Of a stretch of DNA of 40,057 nucleotides, positions 24,194 through 31,197 are shown piece after piece. Source of the stretch: Nonomuraea zeae. GTDB lineage: Bacteria > Actinomycetota > Actinomycetes > Streptosporangiales > Streptosporangiaceae. The stretch is from the NCBI RefSeq assembly GCF_005889725.1, contig NZ_VCKX01000093.1, positions 1 through 40,057 on the forward strand, given 5' to 3'. Below the pieces are notes generated by a model. The model did not search any database, had not been told where the DNA came from, and saw only the letters and a program-made list of their open reading frames with translations. Within the stretch, counting starts at the first letter, position 1; each line of letters opens with the position of its first letter. The position numbers and the translations under genes were made by a program.

Positions 24194-26931
24194 GCACGGA
24201 GATCGTCGTCGTACCGCACACACACTGGGACAGGGAGTGGTACGAGCCCTTCCAGCGCTTCCGGCTGCGCCTGGTGGCGCTGCTGGACGAGGTGCTCGAC
24301 ACGATGGAGCGCGAGCCCGGCTACCACTTCACCCTCGACGGGCAGCTCGCCTGCGTGGACGACTACCTGGAGGTGCGGCCGGAGAACCGGGACCGCATCG
24401 CCGCGCTGGTCGAGTCGGGGCGGCTGGCGGTGGGGCCGTGGCAGATCCTGCTCGACGAGTTCCTGTGCTCGGGCGAGAACATCGTGCGCAACCTGGAGCT
24501 CGGCATGGACCGGGCCGACAAGCTCGGCGGGGCGATGCCGGTCGGCTATCTGCCCGACATGTTCGGCCACACGGCGCAGATGCCGCAGATCCTGCGCAAG
24601 GCCGGGCTGCTGCACGCCTGCGTCTATCGCGGGGTGCCGTCGTCGGTGACCACCGACGCCTTCGCCTGGGTCGCTCCCGACGGGACGGCGCTGCGCACGC
24701 AGTACCTGCCGGCGGGCGGATACGGCAACGGGGCGCACCTGTTCTACGACTCGACGGGGCTGGCCGGGCGGGCGGCGGCGTTCGTCGCCACGATGCGCGA
24801 GTGGCACGGGCCCGAGGGGTCGTTGCTGGCGATGTACGGGACCGACCACTCGGCGCCCGTGCGCGGGTTGCCGGAGATGGTGTCGGCGATCGGCGCCCGC
24901 ATGGACACCTTGTCCGGATATATCGGGGCCTATTCGGGTGACGTGGCGGGCCTGCCGCGCGTCACCGGCGAGCTGCGCTCCCACGCGCGGGCCAACATCC
25001 TGCCCGGTGTCATCTCGGTCCGCGCCCACGTCAAGCAGGCGATGGGCCGCGCCGAGCGGATGGTCGAACGCTACGCCGAACCGCTGGCCACCCTCTGGGG
25101 CGGCGAATGGCCGGGACGCTTCCTGGACATGGCGTGGTGGCGGCTGGTGGACGCCAGCGGGCACGACTCCGTGACCGGCTGCGGCGTGGACGACACCGCC
25201 CAGCAGGTGGCCGCCCGCATCGCGGAGGCCGAGCAGCTCGGCCAGGCTGTGCGCGACATGGTGACCGCGCGCCTGGCGGCGTCCGTACCGGCTGACGGGG
25301 TGCTCGTGGTCAACCCGACGCCGGCCACGCGGCGCGGCGTCGTGATCGTGGACGTCGCCGGCACCGACCCGCTGGTCGACCCGGCTCGCGCGGCGGTGCC
25401 CACCCAGCCGCTGGAGTACGCCGCCACGCTGCTGCTCGACGAGGAGATGGACCCGGCGACGGCGCTGACCTTCGTGCACGGGACCGAGCTGTACGGCCAG
25501 CAGATCACGGGCTGGTCGGTCGAGGACGGGACGCTGACGTTCACGGTCGCGCGTGAGACCTCGGTCGTCTTCGACGTGGACGACCTGCGCGGAGCCCTGG
25601 ACGGCGTGACGCGCGTGCGCATACTCGCCGAGCCGCGCCGCACGGTCGCGGCCCTGGTCGAGGTGCCGCCGCTGGGCCACACCAGCCTGCGGACCGCGCC
25701 GCACGCCAAGGTGTTCGGCGACCAGCCCGCCGGCGGCCGCTCGTCCCTGGTGCACGACCCGTCCTGCTGGCTCGGCTCGGACTCCGCGACCCTCCCGGTG
25801 CGCGGCGACGAGGAGGTGCTGGACAACGGGCTGCTGCGGGTCGTGATCGCGGCCGACGGCACGCTGACGCTGGTGGGCCAGGACGGGACGACGGTCACGG
25901 GAGCCGGCCGCATCGTGGACGGCGGCGACGTGGGCGACACCTACAACTACGCGCCGCCCGCGACCGACCTGCTGGTCTCCGAGCCCGAATCGGTCGAGGC
26001 CGAGCTGGTCTGCTCCGGTCCGCTGGTGGCGGCGGTGGACGTGCGGCGCACGTACCGCTGGCCGGCGGCGGGCGACGGGATCGACGGCTCGCCCGAGCTG
26101 CCCGCCGCGGCGCGCGGCGTCAGGACCGAGGAGATCGCCGTCACCACCCGGGTGGAGCTGCGCGCGGGCGAGCCGTACGTCCGGCTGCACGTCGAGTTCG
26201 ACAACCGCTGCGCCGACCACCGGGTACGCCTGCACGTCCCGCTGCCCGCCGAGGCGGCGCAGTCGCACGCCGAGGGGCAGTTCGCGGTCGTGACGCGCGG
26301 GCTGACCTCGGAGGGCGGCTGCGGCGAGACGCCCCTGCCCACCTTCCCCGCCTCCTCGTGGGTGGCGGCCGGCGGGGTGGCGGCGCTGCTGGAGCACGTG
26401 ACGGAGTACGAGCTGGCGGACGGGGAGCTGGCGCTCACGCTGCTGCGCTCGGTCGGCTACCTCTCGCGCAACCGCAACGCCCTGCGCCCGGAGCCCGCGG
26501 GCCCGCAACTGCCGACCCCGGCCGCTCAGTCGCGCGGGGTGCGCTCGGTGAGCCTGGCGCTGATGCCGTACGGGGAGTCGTGGCAGGAGGCGGTGCCGCA
26601 GGCGGAGACGTTCCGCCACGACCTGCTGGTGGTGCCCGGCCAGGGCGACCGCGACCTGCTGGCACTCCCGCAGCCCGGTCACGGCCTGTCGGTGACGGGG
26701 GAGGGCGTGGTGATGACCTCGCTCAGGATGCGGGAGGAGTGGCAGGAGCTGCGCGTGGTGGCGATGACCCCGGAGGCCACCGAGGTGGTCGTCGAGGGCG
26801 CCTTCACCCAGGCCCGGCACGCGGACCTGCGGGGCCGTCCGGGGGACCCGATCCCGGTGACGGACGGGACGATCCGGCTGCCGCTGACCGCCTGGGAGAT
26901 CGCCACGATCCAGCTCGCAAACTCTGAGTAA
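24190..26931 (+). CDS. GH38 alpha-mannosidase
   Basis: A 913-residue glycoside hydrolase family 38 enzyme. Zinc ligands H12 and D14 lie in HTHWDREWY. The nucleophile/metal Asp is D123 in YLPDMFGHTAQMPQIL, and a late metal His is in SGHDSVTGCG. The C-terminal half contains the usual GH38 beta domains. The HTHWDREWY form resembles bacterial enzymes such as E. coli MngB rather than Golgi or lysosomal ones. No signal peptide is present, so it acts on an alpha-mannoside after import. The GTG overlaps the dehydrogenase stop (GTGA), and this is the last gene of the operon. Linkage specificity is not readable. Confidence 0.93.
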   Translation: MSTEIVVVPHTHWDREWYEPFQRFRLRLVALLDEVLDTMEREPGYHFTLDGQLACVDDYLEVRPENRDRIAALVESGRLAVGPWQILLDEFLCSGENIVRNLELGMDRADKLGGAMPVGYLPDMFGHTAQMPQILRKAGLLHACVYRGVPSSVTTDAFAWVAPDGTALRTQYLPAGGYGNGAHLFYDSTGLAGRAAAFVATMREWHGPEGSLLAMYGTDHSAPVRGLPEMVSAIGARMDTLSGYIGAYSGDVAGLPRVTGELRSHARANILPGVISVRAHVKQAMGRAERMVERYAEPLATLWGGEWPGRFLDMAWWRLVDASGHDSVTGCGVDDTAQQVAARIAEAEQLGQAVRDMVTARLAASVPADGVLVVNPTPATRRGVVIVDVAGTDPLVDPARAAVPTQPLEYAATLLLDEEMDPATALTFVHGTELYGQQITGWSVEDGTLTFTVARETSVVFDVDDLRGALDGVTRVRILAEPRRTVAALVEVPPLGHTSLRTAPHAKVFGDQPAGGRSSLVHDPSCWLGSDSATLPVRGDEEVLDNGLLRVVIAADGTLTLVGQDGTTVTGAGRIVDGGDVGDTYNYAPPATDLLVSEPESVEAELVCSGPLVAAVDVRRTYRWPAAGDGIDGSPELPAAARGVRTEEIAVTTRVELRAGEPYVRLHVEFDNRCADHRVRLHVPLPAEAAQSHAEGQFAVVTRGLTSEGGCGETPLPTFPASSWVAAGGVAALLEHVTEYELADGELALTLLRSVGYLSRNRNALRPEPAGPQLPTPAAQSRGVRSVSLALMPYGESWQEAVPQAETFRHDLLVVPGQGDRDLLALPQPGHGLSVTGEGVVMTSLRMREEWQELRVVAMTPEATEVVVEGAFTQARHADLRGRPGDPIPVTDGTIRLPLTAWEIATIQLANSE

Positions 26932-26962
26932 GGAATTCGGCGGTTTTAGTAATGTCTTGGCC

Positions 26963-27259
26963 ATGGTCGCCCCCGTGGGCCTGACGAAGATCACAACCCT
27001 CGATCTCACGTACCAGGAGTGGGGGAGACTGATGGGTATGCAGACCTATCCGTACCAGGGCGAGTACGCCGAGAGCTTGCTGGCCGAGGGCGAGGCCCGA
27101 GGTGAGGCGAAGGGCTTGCTGAAGATTCTCGGCGTGCGGGGGATCGCGGTCCCTGACGAGGTCCGGGAGCGGATCATGGCCTGCGAGGACCCCGCGGTCG
27201 TGGACGGGTGGCTCGATCGGGCGTTCACCGTCGACTCCGTGGAGGAGCTCTTCGCCTGA
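26963..27259 (+). CDS. small hypothetical protein, Rpn-type C-terminal tail (probable remnant)
   Basis: An open frame of 99 residues from ATG 26963. A shorter 76-residue version from ATG 27032 has a good GGGGGAG site. The last ~75 residues resemble the helical C-terminus of actinobacterial Rpn/PD-(D/E)XK nuclease-like proteins: an EGEARGEAKGLLKIL helix, then RGIAVPDEVRERI, and the closing FTVDSVEELFA. The nuclease domain itself is missing, so this is most likely a decayed fragment, though a short translated product is possible. A strong hairpin follows the stop. Confidence 0.5.
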   Translation: MVAPVGLTKITTLDLTYQEWGRLMGMQTYPYQGEYAESLLAEGEARGEAKGLLKILGVRGIAVPDEVRERIMACEDPAVVDGWLDRAFTVDSVEELFA

Positions 27260-27261
27260 TC

Positions 27262-27288
27262 TCACCGCGGCCGCCGAGGCCGCGGTGA
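27262..27288 (+). terminator. terminator after the Rpn-tail remnant
   Basis: Perfect 11-bp stem TCACCGCGGCC/GGCCGCGGTGA with a 5-base loop, starting 2 bases after the stop codon and followed by a weak CTTTG. It probably ends transcription coming from the alpha-mannosidase operon as well. Confidence 0.7.
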
Positions 27289-27294
27289 CCGGCT

Positions 27295-27310
27295 TTGTGG
27301 CCAGCCACAA
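27295..27310. promoter_or_regulatory. inverted repeat upstream of the ureohydrolase operon
   Basis: TTGTGGC-CA-GCCACAA, a perfect 7-bp inverted repeat with a 2-base centre, 69 bases before the ureohydrolase start. It could be an operator; the regulator is unknown. Confidence 0.4.
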
Positions 27311-27378
27311 CACACGCCGTGCTACTTCGTGTTTCTGACAATTGCCGCAGGTCAGGGGCATGACGAACACTGGCCGAC

Positions 27379-28344
27379 ATGAACACAGGTCCCGTCGACT
27401 CCTCCAAGGTCCCACGATTCGCCGGGCCCGCCACCTTCGCCCGGTTGCCGCGCCTCGACCAGGTCGAGCGGGCCGATGTGGCGGTCGTGGGCGTGCCGTT
27501 CGACGCCGGGGTGTCCTACCGGCCGGGCGCCAGGTTCGGGCCCGCCGCCGTCCGGGAGGCCTCGCGGCTGCTGCGGCCCTACAACCCCGGGCTGGACGTC
27601 TCCCCGTTCGAGCGGGTACAGGTGGCCGACGCCGGGGACATCGCGGCGAATCCGTTCGACATCGGCGCGGCCGTCGAGGCCATCGAGGGCGCGGCCGACG
27701 CGCTGGACGCGAAGCTGGTCACCATCGGCGGTGACCACACGATCGCGCTGCCGCTGCTGCGCTCGGCCGCCAAGAAGCACGGTCCGGTGGCGTTGCTGCA
27801 CTTCGACGCGCATCTCGACACGTGGGACACATACTTCGGGGCCGAGTACACTCACGGCACGCCGTTCCGGCGGGCGGTCGAGGAGGGGCTGCTCGACACC
27901 GAGGCCGTCAGCCACGTCGGCATCCGGGGCCCGCTGTACGGCAAGAAGGATCTGGAGGAGGACCGGCGGCTCGGGTTCGGCATCCTGACCGCGGCCGACG
28001 TGCTGCGGCGCGGGCTGGACGAGGTGATCGACGTGCTCCGGCAGCGCGTCGGCGACCGGCCGCTCTACGTCTCCGTGGACATCGACGTGCTCGACCCGGC
28101 CCACGCCCCCGGCACCGGTACGCCGGAGGCGGGCGGCCTCACCAGCAGGGAGCTGCTGGAGATCCTGCGCGGCCTGGCCGGCTGCCGGCTCGTCGGAGCC
28201 GACGTGGTCGAGGTCGCCCCCGCCTACGACCACGCGGAGATCACCTCGGTCGCCGCCTCCCACGTGGCCTACGACCTCGTCAGCCTGCTGGCCCTGCAGA
28301 AGGACGCGCAGGAGAAGAACGCGCAGGAGGAGCAACCGTCATGA
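27379..28344 (+). CDS. speB: agmatinase-family ureohydrolase
   Basis: A 321-residue arginase/agmatinase-superfamily enzyme, releasing urea from a guanidino substrate using two Mn ions. All metal ligands are visible: His in TIGGDHT, the DAHLD set in HFDAHLDTWDTYFG, and the two Asp of SVDIDVLDPAHAPGTGTPE. THGTPFRRAVEEG is agmatinase-like. Putrescine genes nearby favour agmatine, but guanidinobutyrate or another guanidino acid is possible, because the next genes are an NCS1 permease and a cyclase rather than polyamine genes. The C-terminus ends in a short QKDAQEKNAQEE repeat. The downstream permease ATG overlaps its stop (ATGA). Confidence 0.85.
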   Translation: MNTGPVDSSKVPRFAGPATFARLPRLDQVERADVAVVGVPFDAGVSYRPGARFGPAAVREASRLLRPYNPGLDVSPFERVQVADAGDIAANPFDIGAAVEAIEGAADALDAKLVTIGGDHTIALPLLRSAAKKHGPVALLHFDAHLDTWDTYFGAEYTHGTPFRRAVEEGLLDTEAVSHVGIRGPLYGKKDLEEDRRLGFGILTAADVLRRGLDEVIDVLRQRVGDRPLYVSVDIDVLDPAHAPGTGTPEAGGLTSRELLEILRGLAGCRLVGADVVEVAPAYDHAEITSVAASHVAYDLVSLLALQKDAQEKNAQEEQPS

Positions 28345-29852
28345 GCATCACCGAGGTCGAGACCTATGGTGTCGAGCGCATCCCCGACCCTGACCGCACC
28401 GCCCGCCCGATCGACCTGTTCAGGGTCGCGTTCGGCGGCGCCAACACCTTCGCCACCTGCGTTCTTGGCGCCTTCCCCATCCTGTTCGGCCTGTCCTTCT
28501 GGCAGGGGCTGGCCGCCACCGTGCTCGGCCTGGTCGTCGGCGCGCTGATCCTGGCGCCGCTGGCGCTGTTCGGGCCGCTCAACGGCACCAACAACGCCGT
28601 CTCCTCCTCGGCCCACCTGGGCGTGCACGGCCGGGTCGTCGGCTCGTTCCTGTCCCTGCTGACCGCGATCGCCTTCTTCTCGATCTCGGTGTGGTCGTCG
28701 GGCGACGCGCTGGTGGGCGGGGCGCACCGGCTGGCCGGGCTGCCGGACTCCGACCTGTCGTACGGGGTCGCGTACGCGATCTTCGCGGTCCTCGTGCTCG
28801 TGGTCTGCGTGTACGGCTTCCGCTTCATGCTGTTCGTCAACAAGATCGCGGTCGTGGCGGCGTCGCTGCTGTTCGTGCTGGGGGTCTTCGCCTTCGCCGG
28901 CGACTTCGACCCCTCCTACCCCGGCACCCTCGCGGCCGGTGACCCGCTGTTCTGGCCGTCGTTCATCGGGGCGGCCCTGATCGTGCTGTCGAACCCGGTC
29001 TCCTTCGGCGCCTTCCTCGGCGACTGGTCGCGCTACATCCCGGCGAGCACCCCGCGCTCGCGCGTGATGGCCGCCGCCTTCCTGTCGCAGATCGCCACCA
29101 TCCTGCCGTTCCTCTTCGGCCTGACCACCGCCTCGATCATCGCCGCCAAGGCCGCCGAGTACGTGGACCCGGCCGCCCCCAACTACGTCGGCGGCCTGCT
29201 GGCCGTCTCGCCAGGCTGGTACTTCGTCCCGGTCTGCCTCATCGCCCTGATCGGCGGCATGTCCACCGGCACCACCTCCCTCTACGGCACGGGGCTCGAC
29301 TTCTCCAGCGTCTTCCCGCGCTTCTCCCGGGTGCAGGCCACGGTGTTCATCGGGACGCTCTCGATCGTGTTCATCTTCGTCGGCCGCTTCGCCGCCAACC
29401 TCACGCAGAGCATCTCGACGTTCGCCACCCTGATCATCACGTGCACCGCTCCCTGGATGGTGATCATGATGCTCGGCTACGTGACGCGGCGCGGCTGGTA
29501 CGACCCCGAGGCGCTGCAGGTCTTCAACCGGCGCCAGCGCGGCGGCCGCTACTGGTTCACGCACGGCTGGAACTGGCGGGGGCTGAGCGCCTGGCTGGTC
29601 TCGGCGGGCCTGGCGCTCATGTTCGTGAACCTGCCCGGCCAGTTCGTCGGGCCGCTCGGAGACCTGGCGGGCGGGGTGGACATCTCGCTCCCGCTCGGGC
29701 TCGCCGTCGCGGCGCTGCTCTACCTGGCGCTGCTGACCGCCTTCCCCGAGCCGCGCGAGGTGTACGGGCCCGACGGGCCGCGCCTGGTCCGCTCGGCCGA
29801 CACCCCGGTCCTGCCCATCGTCGACGCGGCCGCCGCGGAGCCGGTCCTCTGA
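28341..29852 (+). CDS. NCS1-family permease (purine-cytosine type)
   Basis: A 503-residue transporter with about twelve predicted membrane helices. The NCS1 hallmarks are the N-terminal ERIPDPDRTARPIDLFRVAFG with FGGANTFATCVLGAFPILFG, LFGPLNGTNNAVSSSAHLGV, and SFGAFLGDWSRYIP. The NCS1 family imports nucleobases, hydantoins, allantoin, thiamin or related ring compounds by cation symport. Coupling to a ureohydrolase (ATGA) and a cyclase (TGATG) suggests it brings in the substrate of that pathway. The substrate could be a ring or guanidino compound and is not identified. Confidence 0.9.
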   Translation: MSITEVETYGVERIPDPDRTARPIDLFRVAFGGANTFATCVLGAFPILFGLSFWQGLAATVLGLVVGALILAPLALFGPLNGTNNAVSSSAHLGVHGRVVGSFLSLLTAIAFFSISVWSSGDALVGGAHRLAGLPDSDLSYGVAYAIFAVLVLVVCVYGFRFMLFVNKIAVVAASLLFVLGVFAFAGDFDPSYPGTLAAGDPLFWPSFIGAALIVLSNPVSFGAFLGDWSRYIPASTPRSRVMAAAFLSQIATILPFLFGLTTASIIAAKAAEYVDPAAPNYVGGLLAVSPGWYFVPVCLIALIGGMSTGTTSLYGTGLDFSSVFPRFSRVQATVFIGTLSIVFIFVGRFAANLTQSISTFATLIITCTAPWMVIMMLGYVTRRGWYDPEALQVFNRRQRGGRYWFTHGWNWRGLSAWLVSAGLALMFVNLPGQFVGPLGDLAGGVDISLPLGLAVAALLYLALLTAFPEPREVYGPDGPRLVRSADTPVLPIVDAAAAEPVL

Positions 29853-30529
29853 TGGAGCTGGTCGATCTGTCGGTGCCGATCGAGACCGGGATGCCCGTCT
29901 ATCCGGGTGATCCGGAGGTCTCGATCGGGCCGGCGCTCACCGTGGCACGGGACGGCGTCAACGTGCTGGGCCTGCACCTGGGCTCCCAGTCCGGCACCCA
30001 CGTGGACGCGCCGTTCCACATCGACGACTCGCTGCCCACGCTCGACGCGCTGCCGCTCGACCGGTTCTGCGGGCCCGCCATCGTCGTGGACGCCCGGGGC
30101 CTGGCGCCGCGCGCGCCGATCGGGGCGGCGGCGTTCGAGCAGATCGGCTCGGGGCGGCCGGGCTTCGAGAGCGTGATCGTGCTCGTCGCCACCGGCTGGT
30201 CGGCGCACTGGGGGACGGCCGCGTACGAGGAGCATCCGTATCTGACGGAGGAGGCCGCGGCGCTGCTCGTCGCGCGCGGAGTGCGTACGGTCGGCATCGA
30301 CGCGCTGAGCGTCGACCCCACGCCCGCCGCGGACTTCCCCGCGCACCGGGTGCTGTGCGGCGCGCACGCCGTCATCGCCGAGAACCTGACCGGCCTCGAC
30401 CGCCTCCTGCGGGCGCAGGCGGACGGCCGGCCGATCGAGGTGTCCATGCTGCCGCTACGGCTGCCCGGGGCCGATGGCGCGCCGGTCAGGGCCGTGGCCA
30501 GGGTGGGTCAGCGGGTGCCCCATGAGTAG
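29852..30529 (+). CDS. cyclase-family amidohydrolase
   Basis: A 225-residue protein of the cyclase/kynurenine-formamidase-like family. It opens ELVDLSVPIETGMPVYPGDP, with the metal-binding motif SGTHVDAPFHIDD and the later GIDALSVDPT segment. Members hydrolyse amide bonds (formylkynurenine, isatin, some cyclic amides) using a metal. Kynurenine genes are absent, so a step in degradation of the NCS1 ligand is more likely. The ATG overlaps the permease stop (TGATG). Its last 22 bases overlap the convergent Lrp gene. Confidence 0.88.
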   Translation: MELVDLSVPIETGMPVYPGDPEVSIGPALTVARDGVNVLGLHLGSQSGTHVDAPFHIDDSLPTLDALPLDRFCGPAIVVDARGLAPRAPIGAAAFEQIGSGRPGFESVIVLVATGWSAHWGTAAYEEHPYLTEEAAALLVARGVRTVGIDALSVDPTPAADFPAHRVLCGAHAVIAENLTGLDRLLRAQADGRPIEVSMLPLRLPGADGAPVRAVARVGQRVPHE

Positions 30530-30999
30530 GTCTGCTTGCGCAGCTTCAGGTACACGAACGACTCCGTGGCCCGCACGGCGGGAATGGCGCGGATCTTGCT
30601 GAGGATCTCCAGGAGGTGCCGGTCACCCTCGCAGACCACCTCGACGATCACGTCGAAGGAGCCCGCCGTGAGCACGACGTAGTCGATCTCCTCGATGGCC
30701 GCCAGCTCGTCGGCGACCGACTCCAGGTCGCCCTCGCAGTTGATGCCGATCATCGCCTGCCGGGGGAAGCCGAGCGTGAGCGGGTCGGTGACCGCCACGA
30801 TCTGCATGACGCCCGCGTCCTGCAGCCGCTGGACCCGCTGGCGCACCGCGGCCTCCGAGAGGCCGACCGCCTTCCCGATCGCCGCGTACGGCATGCGACC
30901 GTCGCCCTGGAGCTGCTCGATGATCTGCTTGGACAGGTCGTCGAGCACCACAGGCCCGGAATTGGGATTGGCGCGGCGGACGCGGGGCGGCGTGGTCAT
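30508..30999 (-). CDS. Lrp/AsnC-family transcriptional regulator
   Basis: A 163-residue one-domain-pair regulator. The N-terminal winged helix covers about residues 20-75 (LDDLSKQIIEQLQGDG, then AIGKAVGLSEAAVRQRVQRL). The C-terminal RAM/effector domain carries YVVLTAGSFDVIVEVVCEG. ATG 30999 follows AGGAGG by 10 bases; a longer frame to 31149 exists but lacks this support. It is divergent from the aminobutyraldehyde dehydrogenase-pot operon and convergent with the cyclase gene. It is the most likely local regulator, perhaps sensing a polyamine or amino acid; this is inference from position. Confidence 0.9.
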   Translation of the reverse strand: MTTPPRVRRANPNSGPVVLDDLSKQIIEQLQGDGRMPYAAIGKAVGLSEAAVRQRVQRLQDAGVMQIVAVTDPLTLGFPRQAMIGINCEGDLESVADELAAIEEIDYVVLTAGSFDVIVEVVCEGDRHLLEILSKIRAIPAVRATESFVYLKLRKQTYSWGTR

Positions 31000-31197
31000 C
31001 GAGAGCGCTCCTCCTAGCGGTCCGGCGTTACGCGGGTGTGCCCGCTGGGTTGCCGTCCTGCTGCGACATGTTGTCAGTTCCTGGCGGTCTGTCAAGCGAA
31101 TTCGTAGCAATTTGATATCTTCACCACGAAATCCCTTGTCGAGATGCACACGCTCTGTAAGAGTCGCGGCATCTCAGCCACCTCACGAGGAGGGCGC
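31000..31197. promoter_or_regulatory. divergent lrp / polyamine-operon control region
   Basis: A 198-base gap with an AT-rich core. An inverted repeat AATTCGT (31099-31105) / ACGAAAT (31126-31132), one mismatch, surrounds TTTGATATC. A possible rightward promoter is TGTCAA (31090-31095), a 17-base spacer and TGATAT (31113-31118), with a poor -35. Lrp proteins often bind such AT-rich imperfect repeats. GAGGAGGG at 31187-31194 is the dehydrogenase ribosome binding site. Confidence 0.5.

Noticed and set aside
24148..27009. Open frame of about 950 codons antisense to the alpha-mannosidase
   Set aside because: It mirrors the coding strand, and its His/Arg/Gly-rich translation matches no family, whereas the plus strand has complete GH38 motifs.
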